A stretch of DNA of 64,000 bases from Clostridia bacterium. Its GTDB lineage: Bacteria; Bacillota; Clostridia; Oscillospirales; Acutalibacteraceae. The DNA lies in the NCBI GenBank assembly GCA_017521425.1, contig JAFXCQ010000016.1, forward strand, positions 124,001-188,000, written 5' to 3'. The translations under genes were made by a program, and so were the position numbers. Under the pieces are notes generated by a model. That model was given only the letters and a program-made list of their open reading frames with translations, ran no database searches and had not been told where the DNA came from. Shown here piece by piece: positions 17,446 through 26,158 of the stretch. The stretch's first letter is position 1. Each line of letters opens with the position of its first letter.

Positions 17446-17916
17446 ATGAGAATAATTGTGCTTTCAGATTCTCACAAGCATATTGCAAATATTGTGGAAG
17501 CAATAAGTAATGAGCCAACAGCCGAAATAGTTTATTTTTTAGGTGACGGTACTTATGAAATGGATGAGGTAAGAGAAATTTTCAAAGATAAGATGTTTAT
17601 TACTGTAAGGGGTAACTGCGATTTTATAGATACAGTACCACTTTGTGATATAAGAAGTGTTGACACTTGCAAAATCTATGCTTCGCACGGAGCGGTTGAA
17701 AATGTGAAATATTCTTTTGCAGGTATAAAAAGCGAAGCAATAAACAATGGTTGCAATATAGCACTTTTCGGTCACACACACCAGAAATATTATAGTTTTG
17801 AAGATGGACTGCATCTTTTTAACCCCGGTAGCATAAAAGAGGGGAACTACGGAGTAATAGATATTATGGAAAATGGTATTATGTGTTTTCATAAAAATTT
17901 ATTCGAGATAAAATAA
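17446..17916 (+). CDS. YfcE/MJ0936-type metallophosphoesterase
   Basis: 156 residues, family length. Metal-ligand motifs occur in the expected order: DSH (residues 7-9), GDG, GNCD, SHG and GHTH near the C-terminus, then NPGS. These enzymes are small Mn2+-dependent phosphodiesterases acting on artificial or nucleotide substrates; physiological substrate unknown. It stands alone, divergent from the three-gene unknown operon. A second paralogue is at 28383-28925. Confidence 0.9.
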   Translation: MRIIVLSDSHKHIANIVEAISNEPTAEIVYFLGDGTYEMDEVREIFKDKMFITVRGNCDFIDTVPLCDIRSVDTCKIYASHGAVENVKYSFAGIKSEAINNGCNIALFGHTHQKYYSFEDGLHLFNPGSIKEGNYGVIDIMENGIMCFHKNLFEIK

Positions 17917-17938
17917 GTATATTTGTATTGTTATTTTA

Positions 17939-17967
17939 TTGACATTCAAAATGGTAAATGTTAAAAT
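17939..17967 (+). promoter_or_regulatory. Promoter of the DUF5058 membrane pair
   Basis: TTGACA, 17-base spacer, TAAAAT; about 35 bases before the start codon. Confidence 0.75.
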
Positions 17968-18004
17968 ACCCTTATGTTTACAATTTTTGTTAAGGAGCGT
18001 TTAT

Positions 18005-18760
18005 ATGGATTTTCGTCAAAACGGATTTATGTATGCATTAGGCTTTATTGTCGTTGCATTCGTAATCGTTCAATCAGCATTCTTTATTAGAAAAGCGTGG
18101 AAACGTGCTAAAGAATTAGGCATTGATAGTAGTGTGCTTAAAACAACTGTTACTTCGAGTGCGTTGTTTACAGTTGCACCTGCAATTGCAATTTTAGCAA
18201 CAGTTATTGTTCTTTCAAAGGCTTTAGGTCTTGTTCTCCCTTGGATAAGACTTTCCGTTATTGGTAATTTAGCTTATGAATCTACCGCTGCAAGTGCAGT
18301 TTTAGGTAATCTTAATCAGGCTATTACTGACAAGGGTGACTTTTCAACTGTTGCGTGGGTTATGACAATTGGTAGTTGTCTTCCACTTGTGCTTATGCCA
18401 ATTCTCTGTAAAAAACTTCACAGTAAAATCGGTGGTGCTTTAAGCGGCGACAGTAAAGTTGGTAAATTAGGTGACTACATATCTGCAGCTGCTTTTATAG
18501 GTATTATTACCGCTTTTGTTGCTACATCTATAAATGGTAAATCAAGTGATGGTAAAACTGATGGTGGTTTCCTTTCAATTGCTGTTCTTATAGTTGCAGT
18601 TCTTCTTTACTTACTTCTTGAAACAATCGCGACTAAATTCAATTTAAAGAAGTTTGAACCATTCGTTATGCCACTTGCAATGTTCGGTGCTATGGGTGCT
18701 GCGGTATTACTTACATCTGTTTTACCGGCAGAACTTGTAACACACAGTTGGTTTAATTAA
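18005..18760 (+). CDS. DUF5058 family membrane protein
   Basis: 251 residues, mostly hydrophobic, with about seven membrane segments (first at FMYALGFIVVAFVIVQSAFF). I recognise it as DUF5058, an uncharacterised family usually paired with a second integral membrane protein. The start is MDFRQNGF with AAGGAG upstream; the longer frame reads back through the promoter. The next gene starts 17 bases after its stop. The pair most likely forms a two-subunit transporter; substrate unknown. Confidence 0.85.
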   Translation: MDFRQNGFMYALGFIVVAFVIVQSAFFIRKAWKRAKELGIDSSVLKTTVTSSALFTVAPAIAILATVIVLSKALGLVLPWIRLSVIGNLAYESTAASAVLGNLNQAITDKGDFSTVAWVMTIGSCLPLVLMPILCKKLHSKIGGALSGDSKVGKLGDYISAAAFIGIITAFVATSINGKSSDGKTDGGFLSIAVLIVAVLLYLLLETIATKFNLKKFEPFVMPLAMFGAMGAAVLLTSVLPAELVTHSWFN

Positions 18761-18777
18761 GAAAGGGGTGCTGTAAA

Positions 18778-19449
18778 ATGAAAAAGACTTATTACGATAA
18801 AGTTCACACTTGGGGCAGAATCTGGAGTGTTACAGCTCTTGCAGTTCTTTTCTCTGTACCTCTTGCAATTTCTGTTTATTATAACGCTTGGCCTGAAATG
18901 AGCAGTTTATTTTCTGCACTTTTAAAGGTTATACCTATTTTCTGGATTTCAGCAGTTGTTGAAGTTATTACTTACACCCCAATGCTCGGTGCCGGTGGTA
19001 CATACTTAAGTTTCGTTACAGGTAACATTACAAACCTTAAACTTCCTTGCGGTGTTAATGCAATGAAATCTGCAAATGTAAAAGCAAACTCAGAAGAAGG
19101 TGAAGTAATTTCTACTATTGCTATTGGTGTTTCAGCTATTGTAACAACAGTTATTATTGCAGTTGGTGTTTTAGCTTTTGCTCCATTCCTTGGAAAACTT
19201 ACTGACCCCGACTCAATTTTAGCACCTGCATTTGACAGAGTTACTCCTGCACTTTTTGGTGCACTTTTAGCGTCATATCTTCGTAAATACTGGAGGATTT
19301 CTGTTCTTCCTTTATTTGTAGGTTGTGTTGTTCTTGTGTTTTCACCAACACTTGGTGCCGGTACACTTCTCTTTGTTACAATTATTGTAAGCATTCTTGG
19401 TGTATTTGCTCTTTCAAAATTCAATCTTCTTGAATCAAAGAAAAAATGA
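18778..19449 (+). CDS. Integral membrane partner of the DUF5058 protein
   Basis: 223 residues with six or so membrane segments and a conserved-looking loop (EVITYTPMLGAGG, then TYLSFVTGNITNLKLPCG) that resembles a re-entrant substrate-binding stretch. AAAGGGGTG ribosome site. Gene order and spacing make it the second subunit of the DUF5058 unit. A long antisense frame exists but has no ribosome site. A strong terminator follows. Confidence 0.8.
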   Translation: MKKTYYDKVHTWGRIWSVTALAVLFSVPLAISVYYNAWPEMSSLFSALLKVIPIFWISAVVEVITYTPMLGAGGTYLSFVTGNITNLKLPCGVNAMKSANVKANSEEGEVISTIAIGVSAIVTTVIIAVGVLAFAPFLGKLTDPDSILAPAFDRVTPALFGALLASYLRKYWRISVLPLFVGCVVLVFSPTLGAGTLLFVTIIVSILGVFALSKFNLLESKKK

Positions 19450-19485
19450 GCTTTAGTTGCAAGTTGCAAGTATAATAAAAAATAC

Positions 19486-19532
19486 ATCCTATCATTTGAA
19501 GTCGGTTTTGACTTGAAATGATAGGATTTTTG
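19486..19532 (+). terminator. Intrinsic terminator
   Basis: ATCCTATCATTT and its perfect complement with an extra AAGTC/GACTT pairing inside, followed by TTTTT. Confidence 0.85.
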
Positions 19533-19558
19533 ATTGTTCTTATAAGTGTGTTAAAATA

Positions 19559-19587
19559 TTGACAATCTTTTTTGTTTGGGGTATAAT
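19559..19587 (+). promoter_or_regulatory. Consensus promoter
   Basis: TTGACA, 17-base spacer, TATAAT, the closest match to consensus in the window. It lies only about 20 bases before the next start codon, so the mRNA leader is very short. Confidence 0.85.
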
Positions 19588-19608
19588 GATTACAGGGAGG
19601 GATTGTAT

Positions 19609-20025
19609 ATGGCAAAAAATGAGAGAGTTATAAAAGCAAGAGTTTCTGCAAAAAGAATTATAAATTATAACAGAATATTTATGTTTATGCAGGTTTTGTT
19701 TATAATGTTGAGTTTATTATTTAATTTTGTTTTAGATGATTCAGCAGTTGCTTTTACCTTCTTCTTCCATACCGCTCTGTTTATATTTTATAATATTTAC
19801 ACAGGACACATAGGTGATAAATATTTTGATGCTGTTGATAAATATCATAGTGTTTATGATGAAATACATCATAGCAGACATTTAAAGCTAACAATACAAC
19901 TATATAAATTGGCTAAGGCTAATAACGATGTTGTTATGGTCGAATTGATAACTCAAAAGGTAACTAAATTGGTTATTTTCTTTGTTCATCTTGCAACAAT
20001 GTTAATGTTGGTACCGGTGGAGTAG
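19609..20025 (+). CDS. Unknown small membrane protein
   Basis: 138 residues. Basic N-terminus, two adjacent membrane segments (FMFMQVLFIMLSLLFNFVL, then FTFFFHTALFIFYNIY), a charged cytoplasmic stretch (YHSVYDEIHHSRHLK), and a hydrophobic C-terminal helix. Start at MAKNERV with GGGAGG directly upstream. No recognisable family. A perfect promoter and a terminator make it a single-gene unit. Confidence 0.75.
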   Translation: MAKNERVIKARVSAKRIINYNRIFMFMQVLFIMLSLLFNFVLDDSAVAFTFFFHTALFIFYNIYTGHIGDKYFDAVDKYHSVYDEIHHSRHLKLTIQLYKLAKANNDVVMVELITQKVTKLVIFFVHLATMLMLVPVE

Positions 20026-20059
20026 TAATTTTAGTGATTCTAATTCAATATAAAACGAA

Positions 20060-20105
20060 ACTACATTCTCTCATTTACTCCAAATGAAAGAATGTAGTTG
20101 TTTTT
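20060..20105. terminator. Intrinsic terminator between convergent genes
   Basis: ACTACATTCT-c-TCATTT pairs with AAATGA-a-AGAATGTAGT, then TGTTTTT. Confidence 0.8.
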
Positions 20106-20119
20106 ATAATATTATAATT

Positions 20120-20134
20120 GCGTCGCAGACCCTT
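20120..20134. repeat. Dispersed intergenic repeat, copy 2
   Basis: Identical 15-mer GCGTCGCAGACCCTT as at 16292-16306. Confidence 0.5.
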
Positions 20135-20151
20135 CAATTCCGAAATCCGAA

Positions 20152-21324
20152 TTATCCTCTAACGACTTTGTCAATCACCGCTTGTTCTTTAACCGCTTTC
20201 GCAACTTCGTAAGCGATTGTTTTGTCGAGTGCAGATGGAATTATATTTTCTTCGTTTAACTCGTTTTCAGGAATATGCTCTGCGAGTGCTTTTGCAGCGG
20301 CAAGTTTCATATTCTCTGTAATTTTTGTAGCATTTGCGTCAAGCGCACCACGGAAAATACCGGGGAAAACAAGAACATTGTTAATCTGATTAGGGAAATC
20401 AGAACGGCCAGTACCGACAATTCTTGCACCCGCATTTTTTGCTTTTTCAGGCATAATTTCAGGTGTCGGGTTAGCCATAGCAAAAACTATGGAATCGTTG
20501 TTCATAGCTTTAACCATTTCTTCGCTTAATATATTCGGTGCAGAAACACCAATAAATACATCTGCATTTTTTATAGCAACAGAAAGATCGCCTTTTAAAT
20601 TTTCTTTATTTGTAATTTTAGCAAGAGCAATTCTTTCTTCGCCCAAAGAAATGTCGCTTTCTTCAATAATGCCTTTTTTATCAACAAGCACCATATTTTT
20701 TGCACCTGCAGAAATAAGCATTTTAGAAATAGCAGTACCTGCCGCACCTAAACCATTCACAACAATTTTTGCAGTTTCGATATCTTTTTTTACAACCTTC
20801 AATGCATTGAGAAGTGCTGCAAGAACAACAACTGCAGTACCGTGCTGGTCATCGTGAAAAATAGGTATATCACAACATTCGTTTAACTTCTTTTCAATTT
20901 CAAAACATCTTGGTGCAGAAATATCTTCTAAATTTATTCCGCCAAAACTACCTGAAATTAAGGAAATAGTTTTTACAATTTCGTCTGTGTCCTTTGATTT
21001 AACACAAAGAGGGAACGCGTCAACATCTGCGAATGCTTTAAAGAGAGCGCATTTACCTTCCATAACCGGCATACCAGCTTCAGGACCTATATCACCAAGA
21101 CCTAAAACTGCGGTACCGTCAGTTATAACTGCAACAAGATTATTTCTTCTCGTTAACTCAAAAGATTTGTTGACGTCCTTCTCAATTTCAAGACACGCTT
21201 CTGCAACACCGGGGGTGTAAGCTAAAGACATATCTTCTCTTGTTTCAATCGGGCAACGGGTAACTACTTCTATTTTACCGTTCCACTCGTAGTGCTTTTT
21301 TAAAGATTCTTTTCTTATATCCAT
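20152..21324 (-). CDS. Malic enzyme (NAD(P)-dependent, oxaloacetate-decarboxylating)
   Basis: 390 residues, the short bacterial form. Motifs: SLAYTPGVAEAC, DGTAVLGLGDIGPEAGMPVM, EDISAPRCF, HDDQHGTA and a Rossmann GLGAAGTAI. It converts malate to pyruvate and CO2 with reduction of NAD(P). No phosphotransacetylase-like extension. Translation starts 1 base after the prfB stop and has no good ribosome site of its own, so it is coupled to prfB. Cofactor preference cannot be decided. Confidence 0.95.
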   Translation of the reverse strand: MDIRKESLKKHYEWNGKIEVVTRCPIETREDMSLAYTPGVAEACLEIEKDVNKSFELTRRNNLVAVITDGTAVLGLGDIGPEAGMPVMEGKCALFKAFADVDAFPLCVKSKDTDEIVKTISLISGSFGGINLEDISAPRCFEIEKKLNECCDIPIFHDDQHGTAVVVLAALLNALKVVKKDIETAKIVVNGLGAAGTAISKMLISAGAKNMVLVDKKGIIEESDISLGEERIALAKITNKENLKGDLSVAIKNADVFIGVSAPNILSEEMVKAMNNDSIVFAMANPTPEIMPEKAKNAGARIVGTGRSDFPNQINNVLVFPGIFRGALDANATKITENMKLAAAKALAEHIPENELNEENIIPSALDKTIAYEVAKAVKEQAVIDKVVRG

Positions 21325-21325
21325 T

Positions 21326-22432
21326 TTATTTGTTCGCCTGTGCTTTTAAATATGCGTTAATGAAACCGTCAATATCGCCGTCCATAACTGCGTTTATATT
21401 ACCATTTTCAAAGTTTGTTCTGTGGTCTTTTGCGAGAGTGTAAGGCATAAATACATAAGAACGAATCTGGCTGCCCCATGCAATTTCTTTCTGAATACCT
21501 TTAATATCACTGATTTTGTCAAGGTGTTCTCTTTCTTTGATTTCAATAAGCTTTGATTTGAGCATACGCATAGCAACTTCTCTGTTCTGGTGCTGACTTC
21601 TTTCAACCTGACAAGAGCATACAATACCTGTAGGAATATGAGTAAGACGAACAGCAGATGAAGTTTTGTTAACCTTCTGACCACCTGCACCTGATGAACG
21701 GTAAACGTCCATTTTAATATCTTCGGGTGCGATGTCAACTTCGATTGTGTCATCAATTTCAGGCATAACTTCCAATGAAGCAAATGAAGTGTGTCTTCTG
21801 CCTGAAGCATCAAAAGGTGAAACACGAACAAGACGGTGAATACCGCTTTCGCTTTTCATATAACCATAAGCATTTTCGCCTTCAATAAGAATAACTGCAG
21901 ATTTAAGACCTGCTTCATCGCCATCAAGATAGTCGAGTGTAGAAACTTTGAAACCGTGTCTTTCACCCCAACGGTTATACATTCTGAAAAGCATTTGCGC
22001 CCAATCCTGTGCTTCGGTACCACCTGCGCCTGCGTGGAATGTAAGAATAGCATTATTGCCATCGTATTCTCCTGTAAGAAGTGTAGAGAGTGTCATTGCA
22101 TCAAGTTGGCTTATGAAAGCATCGACACTCGAGCGGCATTCATCAAATAATGATTCGTCTTCTTCTTCGTTTGCTAAATCAATTAAAGTGAGAGTATCAT
22201 CAAATACTGCTTTAAGGTCATCGTAAGCCTTGATTTTATTTTTTAAGGTAGCAGTTCTCTGAACAATTTTCTGTGAATTCTGAACATCATCCCAGAAACC
22301 GTCCTGAGCGCTTTGTTCTTCTAATTCTTTTACTTCTTCTGCCATTGCTTTAAGTCCTAAAGCTTCTGCTAAATCTGTGAGTTTATCTTCGTAAGATGAT
22401 AATTCCAAGTTTAATTCTTCAAATTGAAGCAT
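21326..22432 (-). CDS. prfB: Peptide chain release factor 2
   Basis: 368 residues. SPF (in VRVSPFDASGRRH) is the RF2 tripeptide that reads UGA/UAA, and SGAGGQKVNK holds the catalytic GGQ. The start MLQFEELNLE has AAAGGA 9 bases upstream. The usual in-frame UGA and +1 programmed frameshift near codon 25 are absent: the frame reads straight through DLAEALGLKAM. So autoregulation by frameshifting does not operate here. A promoter lies at 22485-22513. Confidence 0.96.
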   Translation of the reverse strand: MLQFEELNLELSSYEDKLTDLAEALGLKAMAEEVKELEEQSAQDGFWDDVQNSQKIVQRTATLKNKIKAYDDLKAVFDDTLTLIDLANEEEDESLFDECRSSVDAFISQLDAMTLSTLLTGEYDGNNAILTFHAGAGGTEAQDWAQMLFRMYNRWGERHGFKVSTLDYLDGDEAGLKSAVILIEGENAYGYMKSESGIHRLVRVSPFDASGRRHTSFASLEVMPEIDDTIEVDIAPEDIKMDVYRSSGAGGQKVNKTSSAVRLTHIPTGIVCSCQVERSQHQNREVAMRMLKSKLIEIKEREHLDKISDIKGIQKEIAWGSQIRSYVFMPYTLAKDHRTNFENGNINAVMDGDIDGFINAYLKAQANK

Positions 22433-22484
22433 ATTAAAAAATCCTTTCAAGAAAATAATTTGAAACATATTTTACCAAATACAT

Positions 22485-22513
22485 ATTATACCCAAAAAAG
22501 TGCAAGTTGTAAA
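22485..22513 (-). promoter_or_regulatory. Promoter of prfB-malic enzyme
   Basis: Minus strand: TTTACA, 17-base spacer, TATAAT. Confidence 0.65.
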
Positions 22514-22578
22514 GATGTAGATTGAAATTTGTAAAGATATAGATTAAAATTATTATAATAATAAATATATAATAATAC

Positions 22579-22607
22579 TTGCAAAAAATATTGTAATGTG
22601 TTAATAT
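22579..22607 (+). promoter_or_regulatory. Promoter of the ileS T-box transcript
   Basis: TTGCAA, 17-base spacer, TAATAT, just before the T-box leader. Confidence 0.65.
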
Positions 22608-22613
22608 ACTTTC

Positions 22614-22846
22614 TGTATGAAAGGCATTGACGAAGACAGTAGGCTTTTTGCAAAAATCTCAAAGCGAACCGGGGGCGGTGTAAGCCCGGTAGATTTAAAA
22701 GGCTGAAAATCACTTCTGAGCTGAAAGACTGAAATTGCAGTAAGTCTTTACGGAAACTCACCGTTATAGGAGTGGCGTATGTCAGTACGTAGTAATAAAG
22801 GTGGTTGCAAGTTACACTTGTCCTGTTATTACAGGGCAGGTTTTTT
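22614..22846 (+). promoter_or_regulatory. T-box riboswitch (isoleucine)
   Basis: The leader has stem I (GACGAAGACAGTAGG facing ATCACTTC), an AGCGAACCGGGGGC/GTAAGCCCGG upper part, and a specifier loop with ATC (22709-22711) followed by A: an Ile codon in the expected place. AAAGGTGGTTGC near 22797-22808 is a divergent T-box; its TGGT matches the ACCA end of tRNA-Ile. The terminator CTTGTCCTGT-tatt-ACAGGGCAGG plus TTTTTT is at 22817-22846. Uncharged tRNA-Ile should allow read-through into ileS. Confidence 0.9.
22817..22846 (+). terminator. T-box terminator
   Basis: 10-bp stem with two G-U pairs followed by six T; mutually exclusive with the T-box antiterminator. Confidence 0.8.
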
Positions 22847-22881
22847 ATTTTCCCACGAATATATTTTATGGAGGTATCAGA

Positions 22882-25800
22882 ATGTACGACCCAATTTCAC
22901 CAAATGTGAATTTTGTTGAACAAGAAAAACAAATTGAAAAATTCTGGCGCGACCAAAAAATCTTTGAAAAAAGTATTGAAGACAGAAAGAACGGAACACC
23001 TTATGTCTTTTATGATGGTCCACCAACAGCAAATGGTAAGCCACACATCGGTCACGTTTTAACACGTGTTATTAAAGATATGATTCCACGTTACCGTACA
23101 ATGAAAGGTTGTATGGTTCCGAGAAAAGCCGGTTGGGATACTCACGGACTTCCTGTTGAACTTGAAGTTGAAAAACTTTTAGGTCTTGACGGTAAAGAAC
23201 AGATAGAAGAATATGGTCTTGAGCCATTTATTGGTCACTGTAAAGAAAGCGTGTGGAAATATAAAGGTATGTGGGAAGATTTCTCACGTACAGTTGGTTT
23301 CTGGGCGGATATGGAAGACCCTTATGTAACTTATCACAATGACTTTATTGAGTCAGAATGGTGGGCGCTCAAGAAGATTTACGAAAAAAATCTTCTTTAT
23401 AAGGGCTTTAAAATTGTTCCTTATTGCCCTCGTTGCGGTACACCACTTTCTTCACACGAAGTTGCACAAGGTTATAAAACAGTAAAAGAACGTTCAGCAG
23501 TAGTTCGTTTCAAAGTAGCCGATGAAGATGCATATTTCCTTGCATGGACTACTACACCTTGGACACTTCCTTCAAACGTAGCACTTTGCGTAAACCCTGC
23601 TGATACATACTGCAAAGTTAAAGCGGCTGACGGCTTTACTTACTATATGGCAGAAGCACTTCTTGATAAAGTTTTAGGCAAGCTTAAAACAGAAGAAACT
23701 GAAGCTTACGAAATAATCGAAACAATGAAAGGTGCCGACCTCGAACATAAAGAATATGTTCCACTTTTTGATTATGTAAAACCACTTTGTGACAAGCAGA
23801 ACAAAAAAGGTTTCTTTATTACAACTGACAGTTATGTTACTATGTCAGACGGTACCGGTATTGTTCACATTGCGCCTGCATTCGGTGAAGATGACGCAAA
23901 AGTTGGTAGAAAGTACGACTTACCATTTGTGCAGTTAGTTGATGGTGCTGGTTTAATGGCAGAGCCAACTCCTTATGTTGGTACTTTCGTTAAAGATGCA
24001 GACAAATTAGTTTTAGTTGACCTTGAAAAAGCAGGACTTCTTTTTGATGCACCGAAATTTGAACACGAATATCCACACTGCTGGAGATGTTCAACACCTC
24101 TTATTTACTATGCAAGAGAATCCTGGTTCATCAAGATGACAGAAGTAAGAGAAGACTTGATTAAAAATAACAACACAATCAACTGGATTCCTGAAAGCAT
24201 TGGTAAAGGTCGTTTTGGCGACTGGTTAGAAAATGTTCAGGACTGGGGTATTTCACGTAACAGATATTGGGGTACACCTCTCAACATCTGGGAATGTGAA
24301 TGCGGTTGTCGTCATTCAATCGGCTCTATTGAAGAATTAAAATCAATGAGTGATAATTGCCCTGACGATATAGAACTTCACAGACCATTTATTGATGCAG
24401 TTACAATCAAATGTCCCGATTGCGGTAAAGAAATGCATCGTGTACCTGAAGTTATTGACTGTTGGTTTGACAGTGGTGCAATGCCATTTGCACAACACCA
24501 CTATCCTTTTGAAAATAAAGAATTATTTGAAGCACAATTCCCTGCAGATTTTATTTCTGAAGCAGTTGACCAAACAAGAGGTTGGTTCTATTCACTTCTT
24601 GCAATTTCAACTCTTATTTTCAATAAAGCACCTTATAAAAATGTTATCGTTTTAGGTCACGTACAAGATGAAAACGGTCAGAAAATGAGTAAATCAAAGG
24701 GTAACGCGGTTGACCCGTTTGATGCACTTGAAAGTTATGGCGCAGACGCAATACGCTGGTATTTCTACACAAACTCTGCCCCTTGGCTCCCTAACCGTTT
24801 CTACGGTAAAACAGTTGTTGAAGGTCAGAGAAAGTTTATGGGTACTCTTTGGAATACTTACGCTTTCTATGTGCTTTATGCAAATATTGATAAGTTTGAC
24901 CCGACTAAATACAATTTAGAAGATTGCAAACTTACAGTAATGGATAAATGGCTTCTTTCAAAACTTTACTCGATGGTTAAAGCGGTTGATGATAACCTTG
25001 CTAACTATAAAATTCCAGAAGCAGCAAAAGCACTTCAGGAATTCACAGATGAAATGAGTAACTGGTATGTTCGTCGTGGCAGAGAAAGATATTGGGTTCA
25101 GGGCGAAACAGATGATAAGACTGCTGCTTATATGACACTTTACACAGCACTTACTGTTACTGCAAAAACTGCTGCTCCGATGATTCCGTTTATGGCAGAA
25201 GCAATTTACAGAAACCTTGTTTGTAATGTAGATAAAACTGCTCCTGAAAGTGTTCACCTTTGTGACTTCCCTGTAGTACGTGAAGACCTTATTGACAAGG
25301 AACTCGAAAAGAATATGGATGAAGTAGTTGACATTGTTGTTCTTGGTCGTGCAGCAAGAAACGGCTCTAACTTAAAGAACAGACAACCACTTAACACAAT
25401 GTATGTAAACTGTGATAAAAAGGTTGAGGGCTACTTTATTGATATTATCCGTGAAGAGCTTAATATTAAAAATGTTGACTTTGACGCAGATGCCTCTTCA
25501 TTCGTTTCATATACATTTAAACCACAATTAAAGACATTAGGTCCGAAATACGGTAAACAATTAGGCGAAATCAGAACTGCTTTAGCAGAACTTCCAAGTG
25601 ATGCTAAACAGACACTTGATTCTGAGGGTAAACTTGTTCTCAATTTAGCAAGTGGTACAGTTGAACTTTCTGCAGAAGATGTTCTTATTGACACAGTTCA
25701 GAAAGAGGGCGTGTTCACAGTTTCAGATAAAGGTGTTACTGTTGCACTTGATACAGAACTTACAGAAGAACTTATTGAGGAAGGTTTTGTAAAAGAACTT

Positions 25801-26025
25801 ATCAGTAAGATTCAGACAATGAGAAAAGATTCTGATTTCAATGTTACAGACCATATAAATGTAACACTTTCCGGCAATAAGAAAATTGAAGATATTGCAC
25901 TTAAAAATAAAGATGCTATTGCTACAATCGTTCTTGCAGACTCAATCACAGCAGGTGATACAGTAAGCGCAAAAGAATGGGATATCAATGGCGAAAACGT
26001 TGCAATTTCAGTAGAAAGAGTATAA
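22882..26025 (+). CDS. ileS: Isoleucyl-tRNA synthetase, long (eukaryote-like) type
   Basis: 1047 residues; HIGH at 55-58 and KMSKS near 601-605, an editing domain between, and a long C-terminal region. The length and sequence style (YDGPPTANGKPHIGH, WDTHGLPVE, WFYSLL) fit the second IleRS type, which tends to be less sensitive to mupirocin, rather than the usual bacterial type of about 930 residues. The start is MYDPISPNV with GGAGG upstream; a longer frame runs through the T-box terminator. A terminator follows at 26036. Confidence 0.96.
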   Translation: MYDPISPNVNFVEQEKQIEKFWRDQKIFEKSIEDRKNGTPYVFYDGPPTANGKPHIGHVLTRVIKDMIPRYRTMKGCMVPRKAGWDTHGLPVELEVEKLLGLDGKEQIEEYGLEPFIGHCKESVWKYKGMWEDFSRTVGFWADMEDPYVTYHNDFIESEWWALKKIYEKNLLYKGFKIVPYCPRCGTPLSSHEVAQGYKTVKERSAVVRFKVADEDAYFLAWTTTPWTLPSNVALCVNPADTYCKVKAADGFTYYMAEALLDKVLGKLKTEETEAYEIIETMKGADLEHKEYVPLFDYVKPLCDKQNKKGFFITTDSYVTMSDGTGIVHIAPAFGEDDAKVGRKYDLPFVQLVDGAGLMAEPTPYVGTFVKDADKLVLVDLEKAGLLFDAPKFEHEYPHCWRCSTPLIYYARESWFIKMTEVREDLIKNNNTINWIPESIGKGRFGDWLENVQDWGISRNRYWGTPLNIWECECGCRHSIGSIEELKSMSDNCPDDIELHRPFIDAVTIKCPDCGKEMHRVPEVIDCWFDSGAMPFAQHHYPFENKELFEAQFPADFISEAVDQTRGWFYSLLAISTLIFNKAPYKNVIVLGHVQDENGQKMSKSKGNAVDPFDALESYGADAIRWYFYTNSAPWLPNRFYGKTVVEGQRKFMGTLWNTYAFYVLYANIDKFDPTKYNLEDCKLTVMDKWLLSKLYSMVKAVDDNLANYKIPEAAKALQEFTDEMSNWYVRRGRERYWVQGETDDKTAAYMTLYTALTVTAKTAAPMIPFMAEAIYRNLVCNVDKTAPESVHLCDFPVVREDLIDKELEKNMDEVVDIVVLGRAARNGSNLKNRQPLNTMYVNCDKKVEGYFIDIIREELNIKNVDFDADASSFVSYTFKPQLKTLGPKYGKQLGEIRTALAELPSDAKQTLDSEGKLVLNLASGTVELSAEDVLIDTVQKEGVFTVSDKGVTVALDTELTEELIEEGFVKELISKIQTMRKDSDFNVTDHINVTLSGNKKIEDIALKNKDAIATIVLADSITAGDTVSAKEWDINGENVAISVERV

Positions 26026-26035
26026 AAAAACAAAA

Positions 26036-26067
26036 CTCCTGATAGTGAAAACTATCGGGAGCTTTTT
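26036..26067 (+). terminator. Intrinsic terminator of ileS
   Basis: CTCCTGATAGT-gaaa-ACTATCGGGAG, then CTTTTT. Confidence 0.85.
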
Positions 26068-26123
26068 GTTAGTGAAGAAGTAAGAGTGAAGAGGTGAATG
26101 TGTTGAGAGGTAGCATATTTTAC

Positions 26124-26154
26124 ACACCCCCGAATATAAATAAAGGGGGGGTGT
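26124..26154 (+). promoter_or_regulatory. Hairpin sequestering the ribosome site of the M14 peptidase gene
   Basis: ACACCCCC (26124-26131) pairs perfectly with GGGGGTGT (26147-26154), burying the G-rich ribosome site just before the ATG at 26159. No T-tract follows, so it is not a terminator. Confidence 0.5.
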
Positions 26155-26158
26155 TTAT

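Noticed and set aside
18972-19487. 171-residue antisense ORF over the DUF5058 partner
   Set aside because: No ribosome site; the plus-strand frame has clear membrane helices and operon context.
22486-22761. 91-residue minus-strand ORF
   Set aside because: It covers the T-box leader and prfB promoter region and encodes a low-complexity, unconserved sequence.
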